Position numbers and translations under genes: made by a program
Notes under the pieces: generated by a model
Seen by the model: only the letters and a program-made list of their open reading frames with translations
Told to the model about the DNA's origin: nothing
Database searches by the model: none
Shown: in pieces, positions 7,748 to 16,532 of the stretch
Numbering within the stretch: position 1 is the stretch's first letter
Layout of the letters: each line of letters opens with the position of its first letter
Assembly: GCA_011526565.1 (NCBI GenBank)
Contig: WYBL01000145.1
Span: forward strand, 1 to 64,000
Direction of reading: 5' to 3'
Source: Acidobacteriota bacterium
GTDB taxonomy: Bacteria; Acidobacteriota; Vicinamibacteria; Fen-336
DNA length: 64,000 nt

Positions 7748-8593
7748 TCAGGCCAGGGGCAGCAGCGCCGCCGCGATCAGCGCGGTGCTGACGAGACCAT
7801 AGCCGAGCTCGGCGAACCCCAGCTTGCGCGGGGCGAGCCCGATGCGGCCCTGCGACAGCCCGTGCACCGCGCGCGCGGTCAGCAGCACGAAGGCGAGGGC
7901 GGCCAGCCACGACGCGGTGGTCAGGCCCGCGAGCGCGATCGCCGAGCCGAGCCCCGCCGCGTGCAGGGCGAGCGGCGGCAGCGGGCTCGCGCCCTGGCCG
8001 CGCTCCGTCAGCAGCCGCGCCCGCACGTAGGTGACCGACGCGATCGAGCGCAGCGTCAGCAGCAGCCACGCGCAGAGCGCGACCAGCCACGAACGCCCGC
8101 CGCCGAGCGCCATCGCGGCGGCGATGCCGCACAGCGCAGCCGCGCCGAGCAGCTCGGGTGCCAGCGCGCGGCCCTTGAGCCGCGCGTCGTACAGGAACTG
8201 GCCGAAGGCGAGCGGACCGGCGACCAGCAGCGGGGCCCACAGCGGGCCCGACGAGAGGGCGAGCGCCAGCGCGAGCAAGGCACCGGCCGCGAGCGCGTAC
8301 GCGCCGCCGGCGATCCACGCCTGCGACGTGCGCGGATAGTGCACGCCGCGCAGCCGGTCCGACACCGCGAGCTTCAGCGGGTGACGGGCGAGAAAGGCGA
8401 GCAGCGCACAGCCCGCGAGGGCCCACGAGGAGCCCGTGGGCGCGAGGATCAGGCCCAGCAGCGCAGGCTCGGCGAGCAGGCCCCAGCCGCCGTGCTCGCT
8501 CGGCAGCAGCAGCGGCTTCCACGGCACGCGTCCCGAAGGCGGCGGGCCGGCCGGGGCGGCGGGGCGCCCCGGCCGGGTCGACTCTTCCGTCAC
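7748..8593 (-). CDS. YwiC-like polytopic membrane protein
   Basis: This integral membrane protein has about eight to nine hydrophobic helices. It opens with LLLPSEHGGWGLLAEP, the signature of the YwiC-like family, and also has HPLKLAVSDR and FGQFLYDARLKGR, which recall UbiA-like aspartate-poor relatives. The chosen GTG start at 8593 overlaps the TGA of the upstream BNR gene (GTGA), a coupling seen throughout this window. An upstream ATG at 8629 would add 12 residues. Function is unknown. In Bacillus the homologue is linked to nitrate respiration genes, but nothing here supports that role. Confidence 0.78.
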   Translation of the reverse strand: MTEESTRPGRPAAPAGPPPSGRVPWKPLLLPSEHGGWGLLAEPALLGLILAPTGSSWALAGCALLAFLARHPLKLAVSDRLRGVHYPRTSQAWIAGGAYALAAGALLALALALSSGPLWAPLLVAGPLAFGQFLYDARLKGRALAPELLGAAALCGIAAAMALGGGRSWLVALCAWLLLTLRSIASVTYVRARLLTERGQGASPLPPLALHAAGLGSAIALAGLTTASWLAALAFVLLTARAVHGLSQGRIGLAPRKLGFAELGYGLVSTALIAAALLPLA

Positions 8594-11500
8594 TCCGGCT
8601 GCCAGCGCGGCACCCGGTGCGGCGTCCACGGCGCGCCGGCGGCCTCGGCTTTCGCCTCCAGCCCGGCGAGGTCCTTCTCGATCAGCGCCGTCAGCTTCGC
8701 GAGCACCGGAGCGAACTCCTCGGCCGCGAGCGCGTACTGCTGGCGGTGGGTCCCGGTCGGCGCCCCGGTCGTCGACCAGTGGCCGGCGACGACCTGCGAG
8801 ACGCGGTCGCGGATCGAGGCGGTGGTCGCCTCGCTGCGGCGGCCGTGGGTCGCGTCGCCGTGGAGCGAGACGAGCAGATCCTTGAGCGAGAGCTCGATCG
8901 CGCGCAGCTCGGTGCCGAGCGCGGGATCGGCGGCCGGGGCCGCCAGCAGCGCCTTCTTCAGGTGGTCGACGCGACGCTGCGCTTCACCCGCGGCCTCGGA
9001 CGCGCCGAGCACGGCGCGCAGCAGGCGGCCGGTCTTCTGCTGGAACGCGAGCAGCTCGGCGCGGTCGGCCACGGGCAGCGTCGCCTGGGCGATCAGCTCG
9101 GCCTCGAACGGCTGCGCCGCCGCCAGCTCGGTGACCACGCCGTCCACCTTCTTGTGGAGCGAGACCGTGTAGCGGCCGGGCATCGCCAGCGGACCCTGGT
9201 CGGGGTCGACGAACGGGTTCTCCTCCTCGGGGCCGGAGAGGTCGATCGGCTGGTAGGGCGGGTAGCGCAGGTCCCAGCTCACGCGGTGGATGCCGGACTT
9301 CGCGGGGCCGCTCAGGCGGCGCACGACGCGGCCGGCCTCGTCCTTCACGGCCAGCAGCACCTGCGGATCCTCCTCGAGGTCCTCCTGGCGCAGCGCGTCC
9401 CAGCTCGGGTAGGGCGTGTCTTCGCCCTTCTCGGCCTTCTTCTTCTCCGCGTCCTGGCGGGTCTTCCTGCGGCTCTTCAGCTCGTCGCGCAGGTAGTAGG
9501 TGAAGGTGGCGCCGAACGGCGGGTTGTCGGCGAGGTAGTGGGTCTCGCCGAGGAACGCCTTGCCCTTGAGGCCGAGCGGCACGGCGGGCTGATAGACGAG
9601 CGCCTTCCTGGGAGCGAACAGCGCGGCCTCCTTCGCGAGCAGCGCCTCGTCGATCGAGCGCAGCGGCGAGTAGTCGTCGAGGATGCGGATGCCGCGGCCG
9701 AAGGTGCCGACGACCAGGTCGTCCACCTGGCGCTGGATGTCGAGGTCGCGCACCGGCACGTTGGGCATCCCGCCCGACAGCTTCAGCCACTTGCCACCGC
9801 CGTCCACGCTCGTGTAGAGCGCGAACTCGGTGCCGGCGAACAGCAGCTTCGCGTTCACGTGGTCCTCGGCCACCGTCCACACGCTGCCGCGCGCGGGCAG
9901 GTCGGCGGCGATCGCCGTCCAGGTCCGACCGCGGTCGGCGCTCTTGAAGAGGTAGGGCTTGAAGTCGCCGTTCTTGTGGTTGTTGAACGCGGCGTAGACG
10001 ACGTCCTTCGCGTGGCGCGAGGCGAGCAGGTCGGAGACGTAGGCGTCCTTCGGCGCGCCGGGCACGGTCTCGACCCGGCGCCAGGTCTTGCCGCCGTCCT
10101 CCGTGACCGAGATCAGGCCGTCGTCGGCGCCCGCGTAGATCAGGCCCTCCACCAGCGGCGACTCGTCGAGCGAGACCAGGTTGCCGTAGAACGAGGTGGA
10201 GGTGTTCTTGGCCACCGCGTCCACGCTCTGCACGCGGCCCATCACCGGGAGCGCGTTGCGGTCGACCTGGCGGGTCAGGTCGCCGCTGATCGGCGTCCAC
10301 GAGTCGCCGCGGTCGTCGCTCCGGAAGATGCGCTGCGCCGCGAAGTACAGCCGGGTGTGGGAGTGGGGGCTGATCAGCAGCGGCGAATCCCAGTTCCACT
10401 TCAGCGCTTCGCCCTTCTCGGGCTGCGGCTGGATGTCGGTCTGCTCGCCGGTGCGGCGGTCGAGGCGGACCAGCACGCCGTGCTGGAGCTGGCCGTAGAC
10501 GATGTTCGGGTCCTTGGGGTCGACCGCAGGCTCGAAGCCGTCGCCGCCCAGCACCACGAACCAGTCGGAGTTGGCGATGCCATGCACGTTGCGGGTGCGG
10601 GAGGGGCCGCCGAGCGTGTAGTTGTCCTGGGTGCCGCCGTAGACGTTGTAGAACGGCGCGTTGTGGTCGGTGGCCACGCGGTAGAACTGGGTGATCGGCA
10701 GGTTCGAGACGAAGCGCCAGGTGGCGGCGCGGTCGAAGCTCTCGTAGAGGCCACCGTCGTTGCCGTTGATCAGGTGGTCGGGATCGTCCGGGTCGATCCA
10801 CAGCGCGTGGTTGTCGACGTGCTTGGCCTTCTCGCCGGCCCGCTTCCAGGTCTTGCCGCCGTCTTCGGTGACCTGCATCCAGACGTCCATCGAGTACACG
10901 CGGTCGGCGTCGTGAGGGTCGGGGAACAGCTCCTGGTAGTACTGCGGGCTGCCCGAGACGTACGAGCTGCGCTTCTCCCAGGTGCCGCCCGCGTTGGTCG
11001 AGCGGTAGAAGCCGCCCTGGCCGCCGCGCGGGGCCTCGACGATCGCGTAGACGGTGTCGGGGCGGACGGGGGACACCGCGAGCCCGATGCGGCCCACGTC
11101 GCCTTTCGGCAGCCCCGCGGAGAGCTTCGTCCACGTCTCGCCCGCGTCGGTCGACTTGTAGATCGCCGACTCCGGGCCGCCGTTCACCAGCGTGAAGACG
11201 TGGCGCCGGCGCTGGTAGGCCGCGGCGTAGAGCACGCGGGAGTCGCGCGGGTCGAACCACACGTCGCTGACGCCGGTCCTGTCGCTGATCTTCAGCGAGT
11301 GCTTCCAGGTCGCGCCGCCGTCGGTCGACTTGTAGAGCCCGCGGTCGCCGCCGTCGCGCCACAGCGGGCCCTGGGCGGCGACGTAGACCGTCTTCGAGTT
11401 CTCGGGGTCGACCAGGATCTTCCCGATGTGCTCGCTGTCCTTCAGCCCCACGTTCTTCCACGAGTGGCCGCCGTCGGTCGACTTGTAGACGCCGTCGCCG

Positions 11501-11862
11501 TAGCCGACGCTGCGCTGCGAGTTGTTCTCGCCCGTGCCCACCCACACCGTGAGCGGGTCGTTCGGGTCGAGCGTCACGCAGCCGATCGACGAGCTGCCTT
11601 CGCCGTCGAAGATCGGCTTCCAGGTGATGCCGGCGTTCTCCGTCTTCCACACGCCGCCCGAGGCGACGGCGGCGTACCAGGTCTTCTTGTCGGGGTGGAT
11701 GGCGAGGTCGCCGATGCGGCCGGAGGTGACGGCGGGCCCGATGTCGCGCAGCGCGAGACCGGAGAGGACGTCCGCCTTGAGGCGCGGCTCGGCCTTCTTG
11801 CTGTCAGCCTGGGGCGCCGCGGCGGCGAGGAGAAGCGCGAGGACGGCGGTGGCGTGCATCAT
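8590..11862 (-). CDS. Large secreted BNR/VPS10 (sortilin-like) beta-propeller protein
   Basis: The 1090-residue product has a signal peptide (about 1-19) and many Asp-box/BNR repeats of the kind KSTDGGHSWKN, KSTDGGATWKH, KSTDAGETWTK, RSTNAGGTWEK and TEDGGKTWRR, spread over about residues 40-720, forming one or two multi-bladed propellers. A C-terminal region of about 330 residues holds FlgD-like beta and helical parts. Such proteins are abundant in Acidobacteriota and Bacteroidota. They are annotated as glycosyl-hydrolase-like or sortilin-like, usually without proof of catalysis. A TAGAAT -10-like box lies 7 bases before the ATG. It is translationally coupled to the YwiC-like gene. Confidence 0.87.
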   Translation of the reverse strand: MMHATAVLALLLAAAAPQADSKKAEPRLKADVLSGLALRDIGPAVTSGRIGDLAIHPDKKTWYAAVASGGVWKTENAGITWKPIFDGEGSSSIGCVTLDPNDPLTVWVGTGENNSQRSVGYGDGVYKSTDGGHSWKNVGLKDSEHIGKILVDPENSKTVYVAAQGPLWRDGGDRGLYKSTDGGATWKHSLKISDRTGVSDVWFDPRDSRVLYAAAYQRRRHVFTLVNGGPESAIYKSTDAGETWTKLSAGLPKGDVGRIGLAVSPVRPDTVYAIVEAPRGGQGGFYRSTNAGGTWEKRSSYVSGSPQYYQELFPDPHDADRVYSMDVWMQVTEDGGKTWKRAGEKAKHVDNHALWIDPDDPDHLINGNDGGLYESFDRAATWRFVSNLPITQFYRVATDHNAPFYNVYGGTQDNYTLGGPSRTRNVHGIANSDWFVVLGGDGFEPAVDPKDPNIVYGQLQHGVLVRLDRRTGEQTDIQPQPEKGEALKWNWDSPLLISPHSHTRLYFAAQRIFRSDDRGDSWTPISGDLTRQVDRNALPVMGRVQSVDAVAKNTSTSFYGNLVSLDESPLVEGLIYAGADDGLISVTEDGGKTWRRVETVPGAPKDAYVSDLLASRHAKDVVYAAFNNHKNGDFKPYLFKSADRGRTWTAIAADLPARGSVWTVAEDHVNAKLLFAGTEFALYTSVDGGGKWLKLSGGMPNVPVRDLDIQRQVDDLVVGTFGRGIRILDDYSPLRSIDEALLAKEAALFAPRKALVYQPAVPLGLKGKAFLGETHYLADNPPFGATFTYYLRDELKSRRKTRQDAEKKKAEKGEDTPYPSWDALRQEDLEEDPQVLLAVKDEAGRVVRRLSGPAKSGIHRVSWDLRYPPYQPIDLSGPEEENPFVDPDQGPLAMPGRYTVSLHKKVDGVVTELAAAQPFEAELIAQATLPVADRAELLAFQQKTGRLLRAVLGASEAAGEAQRRVDHLKKALLAAPAADPALGTELRAIELSLKDLLVSLHGDATHGRRSEATTASIRDRVSQVVAGHWSTTGAPTGTHRQQYALAAEEFAPVLAKLTALIEKDLAGLEAKAEAAGAPWTPHRVPRWQPE

Positions 11863-11871
11863 GCGCGGATT

Positions 11872-12069
11872 CTAGGCCCGCGCAGCGGGATCCAACCCCC
11901 TGGTCGGTCCGGCGTCGTCGAGAAGGCGCGAATGTCGCTTCCCAGGGAGGCGGTGCGAGCTGACCTCCGCGCCGATGCGCAGGCCGATCGCGGGATCGCG
12001 GCTGTGCTCCGCGATCCCGCGATACAGGGCGAAGAACTCCTCCGTGCCGAGCAGAATCTGCGTCGTCAA
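11872..12069 (-). pseudogene. Remnant of an AraC-family regulator (arabinose-binding-type N domain)
   Basis: This short frame directly follows the alcohol dehydrogenase stop. Residues about 7-36 read EEFFALYRGIAEHSRDPAIG then LRIGAEV, a good match to the N-terminal effector domain of AraC regulators of the Arabinose_bd type (FFxLWxAxxxxxxDPAxGLRLGxx). After SSHR the sequence loses similarity, and the helix-turn-helix part is missing. AraC regulators often sit beside NAD(P)-dependent alcohol dehydrogenases, so this is probably the decayed former regulator of the upstream gene. It may still be translated as a 65-residue peptide. Confidence 0.5.
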
Positions 12070-12075
12070 CGACTG

Positions 12076-13158
12076 CTACTGCTTCATTGACGCGACGTCG
12101 ATCACGAAGCGGTACTTCACGTCGCCGCGCAGCATCCGTTCGTAGGCCGTGTCGATCTGCTGCGCCGGGATCACCTCGATGTCGGAGGTGATGCCGTGCT
12201 CGCCGCAGAAGTCGAGCATCTCCTGGGTCTCGCGGATGCCGCCGATCAGCGAGCCCGCGATCCGGCGGCGGCCGAAGATCAGGCCCATCGTGCGCAGCGG
12301 CGTCGGCGTGTCGGGCGCACCGACCATCGTCAGCGTCGAGTCCGGCTTGAGCAGGTGGACGAGGGAGTCGATGTCGTGCGGCGCGGAGACGGTGTCGAGA
12401 ATGAAGTCGAAGCTGCCGGCGTGCTTCGCCATCGCCTCGGCGTCGCGCGAGATCACCACCTCGTGCGCGCCGAGCCGCGCGGCGTCCGCGGCCTTCCCCG
12501 GCGAGGTCGTGAGCACGACGACGTGGGCCCCGAACGCGCGCGCGAACTTGACGCCCATGTGGCCCAGGCCGCCGAGGCCCACGATGCCGACCTTCTGCCC
12601 GCTTCCCACCTTCCAGTGCCGCAGCGGCGAGTAGGTGGTGATGCCCGCGCACAGCAGCGGCGCGGCGCCGGCCGGGTCGAGGCCCTTCGGCACGCGCAGC
12701 GCGAAGGCCTGGTCGACGACCAGGCTCTCCGCGTAGCCGCCGTAGGTGACGCCGCCGATCACGGGATCGGGAGAGTTGTAGGTGAACACGGCGGGGCCGT
12801 GGCAGAACTGCTCCATGCCCGACTGGCAGGCCGGGCACGTGCGGCACGAGTTGACCAGGCAGCCGACGGCCGCGAGGTCGCCCTCCTTGAAGCCGCGCAC
12901 GTCGCGGCCGGCCTTCGCGACGCGGCCGACGATCTCGTGGCCCGGCACGCAGGGGTAGGCGGTCGGCATCACCGACTGCCACTCGTTGCGCACCTGGTGC
13001 AGGTCGGAGTGGCAGATGCCGCAGAACATCACGTCGAGCCGCACGTCGCCCGGGCCTGGCTCGCGGCGGCGGATGCGGTGGGGCGCCATGCCCGAGGTCG
13101 GGCTCTGGGCGGCGTAGGCGCGGGCTTCGAAGGTCGGGGTCGTCGTTTCGGCGCTCAT
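12076..13158 (-). CDS. NAD(P)-dependent zinc alcohol/aldehyde dehydrogenase, YahK/CAD type
   Basis: This 360-residue medium-chain dehydrogenase/reductase has the catalytic zinc ligands in FCGICHSDLH and PGHEIVG, the four structural-zinc cysteines in VGCLVNSCRTCPACQSGMEQFC, and the nucleotide-binding loop VGLGGLGHMGVKFAR. The length and YGGYAESLVV segment match the YahK/cinnamyl-alcohol subgroup, which mainly reduces aldehydes with NADPH. On the reverse strand a TATGAT -10-like box and a GGAG-type ribosome site precede the ATG. The AraC remnant follows within 7 bases. Confidence 0.92.
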   Translation of the reverse strand: MSAETTTPTFEARAYAAQSPTSGMAPHRIRRREPGPGDVRLDVMFCGICHSDLHQVRNEWQSVMPTAYPCVPGHEIVGRVAKAGRDVRGFKEGDLAAVGCLVNSCRTCPACQSGMEQFCHGPAVFTYNSPDPVIGGVTYGGYAESLVVDQAFALRVPKGLDPAGAAPLLCAGITTYSPLRHWKVGSGQKVGIVGLGGLGHMGVKFARAFGAHVVVLTTSPGKAADAARLGAHEVVISRDAEAMAKHAGSFDFILDTVSAPHDIDSLVHLLKPDSTLTMVGAPDTPTPLRTMGLIFGRRRIAGSLIGGIRETQEMLDFCGEHGITSDIEVIPAQQIDTAYERMLRGDVKYRFVIDVASMKQ

Positions 13159-13294
13159 CTCTTCTCCGGGGCCTCCTCGTGGCTTTGTTGGGGGATCATA
13201 GGGGGCCGACCCCGCCAGGTCATTCGCGGAACGCGCGAAATGTGGTGGCTGGACGTGCCAGCAGCGGGTTCCGCGCCGGGTACACTGAAGCCCG

Positions 13295-16200
13295 ATGCCC
13301 AGGCTCGTCGTCGGCGCTCTCCTCCTCTTCGGCTCGGGCGCCTGCGCCCTCGTCTACCAGGTCGCCTGGGCGCGCGAGTTGCGGCTCGTGTTCGGCCACT
13401 CGACCGGCGCTTCCGCAGCGGTGATCGCCGTGTTCGCGGCCGGGCTCGGCCTCGGCGGGCTGAAGATCGGGCCGCGCGCCGATCGCCACCCGCACCCGCT
13501 GGCGCTGTACGGCCTGCTGGAACTGGCGGTGGCGGTGCTGGCGGCGCTGTCGCCGCTGCTGCTCGCGGCCGTGCGTTCGGCGTGGATCGCGGCCGGCGGC
13601 GAGCCCGCGCTCGGACCCGCGCTCGCCTTCCCGCTGCGCCTGCTGCTGGTGGCTCTGGTGCTGGGGCCGCCCACGTTCCTGATGGGCGGCACGCTGCCCG
13701 CCGTAGCCCGCGCCGTGGTCGGGCACGGCGACCTCGCGCGCCGCGCGCTGGCCCTGCTCTACGGCATCAACACGCTGGGCGCCGTGGTGGGCGCGTTCGG
13801 CGCGACCTTCTTCGGGCTGGAGGCGCTCGGGACCCGGCGCACGCTCTTCGCCGCGGCGATCGTCAACGTCGGCGTGGCGGCGCTCGCGCTGCTGCTCGCG
13901 CCGCGGGCGCCGGCCGTGGCCGTCCCGGAGCCGCTGCCGACCGCGCGCGGCGACCGCCTGCCGCGGGCGACCACGCTGGCGCTCGCCGCCGTCTCCGGCT
14001 TCGCGTTCTTCGCGCTGGAGATGGTCTGGTACCGGATGCTGTCGCCGCTGCTCGGCGGCACGGTCTTCACCTTCGGCCTGGTGCTGGCGATGGCGCTGCT
14101 CGGGATCGGGCTCGGCGGCGTCGTGCTGGCGCTGCGCGACCCGTCGCGCGAGGCGACGGCCTCGGGCCTCGCCACCCTGTCGCTGGTCGGCGCCTGTGCC
14201 GTGCTGCTGCCGTTCGCGGCCGGCGAGCGGCTCGCGCTGTTCGCCCAGCTCCTGGGCGGGCTCGACGTGATGGGCTTCCCGGGCTTCGTGCTCAAGTGGT
14301 CGCTGATCGCGGCGCTGGTCGTGCTGCCGGGCGCGGCTTTCGCCGGCGCCGTGTTCCCGCAACTGCTGGCACTGCTCGGGCGCGCCGACGAGGGGGTCGG
14401 CCGCGACATCGGCCTCGCCTACGCCTGGAACACGGCGGGCGCCGTGGCCGGCGCGCTGGCCTCCGGCTTCGGGCTGATCCCGCTGCTCGGCGCCCTTGGC
14501 ACCTGGCGGCTGTCGGCGCTGCTGCTGGTGGGCAGCGGCCTGCTGTGCGCCGCCCACGCCGCGCGCAGCCGCGGGCCCCGCGCGCTCGGGCTCCCCGCGC
14601 TGCTGACGGTCGCGGCGCTGGCGCTGGCCGCCGCGCCGGGGCCGGGGCCGGTGTGGCGCCACTCGGGGATCGGCACGGGCCGCTCGCTGATCGCGCTCGA
14701 CGCGGAGCCCAACGCGCTGCGCGAGGCGCTGCGCGACACCCGCCGCACGCTGGTCGCCGAGTGGGAAGGCCGCGAGGCCGCGCTCGGCGTGGTCGGGGGC
14801 GACGGGCTCGCCTTCGTGCTCAACGGCAAGAACGACGGCAACACGCTGGTCGACGGCTCGACCCAGGTGATGGTCGGGCTGATCGGCGGCCTGCGCCACG
14901 GGGCGCCGAAGCGCTCGCTGGTGATCGGCCTCGGCTCCGGCTCGTCGGCCGGCTGGATGGCGGCGATTCCCGGCACCGAGCGCGTCGACGTCTACGAGAT
15001 GGAACCGCGGGTGCTCGACTTCGCGCGCATGGCCGGCGCCGTCAACCACGGCGCGCTCGACAACCCGAAGCTGAAGGTGGAGTTCGGCGACGCCCGCGAG
15101 CGGCTGCTCGTCTCGCGCGAGAGCTACGACCTGATCGTGTCGGAGCCCTCGAATCCGTTCCGCGCCGGCATCGCCAGCCTCTACACGCTCGAGTACTACC
15201 GCGCCGTCGAGGCACGGCTCGCCCCCGGCGGCGTGTTCGTGCAGTGGCTGCAGGGCTACGAGGTCGACGGCCAGGCCGTGGCGACCGTCTACCACACGCT
15301 GCTCGAGGTGTTCCCTCACGTCGAGTCGTGGCGGCTCGCCGGCTCCGACCTGGCGCTGGTGGCGAGCCGCGAGCCGTTGGCCTTCGACGCGGCCCGCACC
15401 CGGGCGCTGCTGGAGCGGGAGCCGTACCGCACCGCGCTGCGCGACGTGTGGCGCGCGCACGGCCTCGAGGGACTGCTGGCGCGCTACCTGGGCGGGCCGG
15501 CGCTGGCGCGGCGGGTGGCCGAAGGATGGGAACTGGCCCCCAACACCGACGACCGCAACGCGCTCGAGTTCGGCTTCGCGCGCGCCCTCGGCCTCGCCGA
15601 GCCGCTGCCGATGGACGCGCTCCTGGCGGCCGCGACCGAGGCGCAAGCCGACCTGCCCGACCTCGGCGAAGAGTCGGTCGACCTGCTGGCGATCGAGGAG
15701 GAGCGGGTTCGGATCGGCTCCTCGGAAGACGTGGCGCCCGGGCGGCTGCGGTTCCCCGGCGCCGAGCTCGAGGTGCGGCAGGCCGTGCACGAGCACTGGC
15801 GCGAGTGGCGGCTGTTCATGGCCCTCGAGGCCTGGCGCGCGCAGCCGCTGCGGATCACGGGCCTGCACGAGACCGCGGTCGTCGCCGAGCTGCTCGCGGA
15901 GGCGGGCGACGCGCGGGCGGAGGCGCTGGCCCTCGAGGTGGCCGCGGCCCGGCCCGCCGAGGGCGACGCGCTGCTGGCCCGGCTGCGGGCGCGCCAGGGT
16001 CGGGCCAGCGAGGCGGTCGACCACTTCGAGCGCGCCTTCGCCGGCTGGCGCGACCAGCCGTGGGCCTCGCGCGCGATCCTGAAGCGCGCCCTCGATCTCG
16101 CGGTCGAGACCGCCGCGGGCGACGACGCGTTCGCCCGCCGGCTGCTGGCCGCCACGGCCGAGCGCTTCGCCGCCCGCTCGGCGGACGACGCCCGGCTCGG

Positions 16201-16426
16201 CACGCGGCAGCGGCTGCTGACCCAGCTCGACCACCCGCCGGCCTGCGTCGACCTGCTCGCGGAAATGGAGCCACACGTGCCGTGGACGCGCGACTGGCTC
16301 GGGTTCCGCGCCCGCTGTTACGCGGCCCAGTCCCACCCGCGCCTGGAAATCGCGCTGATGGAGCTGGCCGAGGAGCTGTCGCTCGATCCGCAGATCCGCT
16401 CGCTCCCGATCCGCGCGCCGGAGTAG
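13295..16426 (+). CDS. Polytopic membrane protein fused to spermidine-synthase-like domain and helical tail
   Basis: This 1043-residue fusion starts with about 12-14 hydrophobic helices (1-460) resembling the MFS-like module of membrane spermidine-synthase fusions, opening with FGSGACALVYQVAWAREL. It continues with a Rossmann methyltransferase-like polyamine synthase domain (about 480-720), showing VIGLGSGSSAGWMA, VYEMEPRVLDFA, GDARERLLVS and SEPSNPFRAGIASLYT. The last 280 residues are helical and TPR-like, including HFERAFAGWRDQPWASRAI. The signature Asp pair of true spermidine synthases is not obvious, so the reaction is uncertain. A TACACT -10-like box lies 8 bases before the ATG. Confidence 0.82.
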   Translation: MPRLVVGALLLFGSGACALVYQVAWARELRLVFGHSTGASAAVIAVFAAGLGLGGLKIGPRADRHPHPLALYGLLELAVAVLAALSPLLLAAVRSAWIAAGGEPALGPALAFPLRLLLVALVLGPPTFLMGGTLPAVARAVVGHGDLARRALALLYGINTLGAVVGAFGATFFGLEALGTRRTLFAAAIVNVGVAALALLLAPRAPAVAVPEPLPTARGDRLPRATTLALAAVSGFAFFALEMVWYRMLSPLLGGTVFTFGLVLAMALLGIGLGGVVLALRDPSREATASGLATLSLVGACAVLLPFAAGERLALFAQLLGGLDVMGFPGFVLKWSLIAALVVLPGAAFAGAVFPQLLALLGRADEGVGRDIGLAYAWNTAGAVAGALASGFGLIPLLGALGTWRLSALLLVGSGLLCAAHAARSRGPRALGLPALLTVAALALAAAPGPGPVWRHSGIGTGRSLIALDAEPNALREALRDTRRTLVAEWEGREAALGVVGGDGLAFVLNGKNDGNTLVDGSTQVMVGLIGGLRHGAPKRSLVIGLGSGSSAGWMAAIPGTERVDVYEMEPRVLDFARMAGAVNHGALDNPKLKVEFGDARERLLVSRESYDLIVSEPSNPFRAGIASLYTLEYYRAVEARLAPGGVFVQWLQGYEVDGQAVATVYHTLLEVFPHVESWRLAGSDLALVASREPLAFDAARTRALLEREPYRTALRDVWRAHGLEGLLARYLGGPALARRVAEGWELAPNTDDRNALEFGFARALGLAEPLPMDALLAAATEAQADLPDLGEESVDLLAIEEERVRIGSSEDVAPGRLRFPGAELEVRQAVHEHWREWRLFMALEAWRAQPLRITGLHETAVVAELLAEAGDARAEALALEVAAARPAEGDALLARLRARQGRASEAVDHFERAFAGWRDQPWASRAILKRALDLAVETAAGDDAFARRLLAATAERFAARSADDARLGTRQRLLTQLDHPPACVDLLAEMEPHVPWTRDWLGFRARCYAAQSHPRLEIALMELAEELSLDPQIRSLPIRAPE

Positions 16427-16532
16427 GGGTCGCGCCGCGCCGCGAGGCGTGGTAACAAGGACGCTCGGGGCCGCGGCTCGTCCAGGGCCGTGGACGGCGG
16501 GCCGGTACGCGTCCGCAGGAAAGGGAAGCGCG

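Noticed and set aside
16449..16532. Longer N-terminus for TldD
   Set aside because: The extra codons look non-coding, and a ribosome site plus Tat motif support the ATG at 16533.
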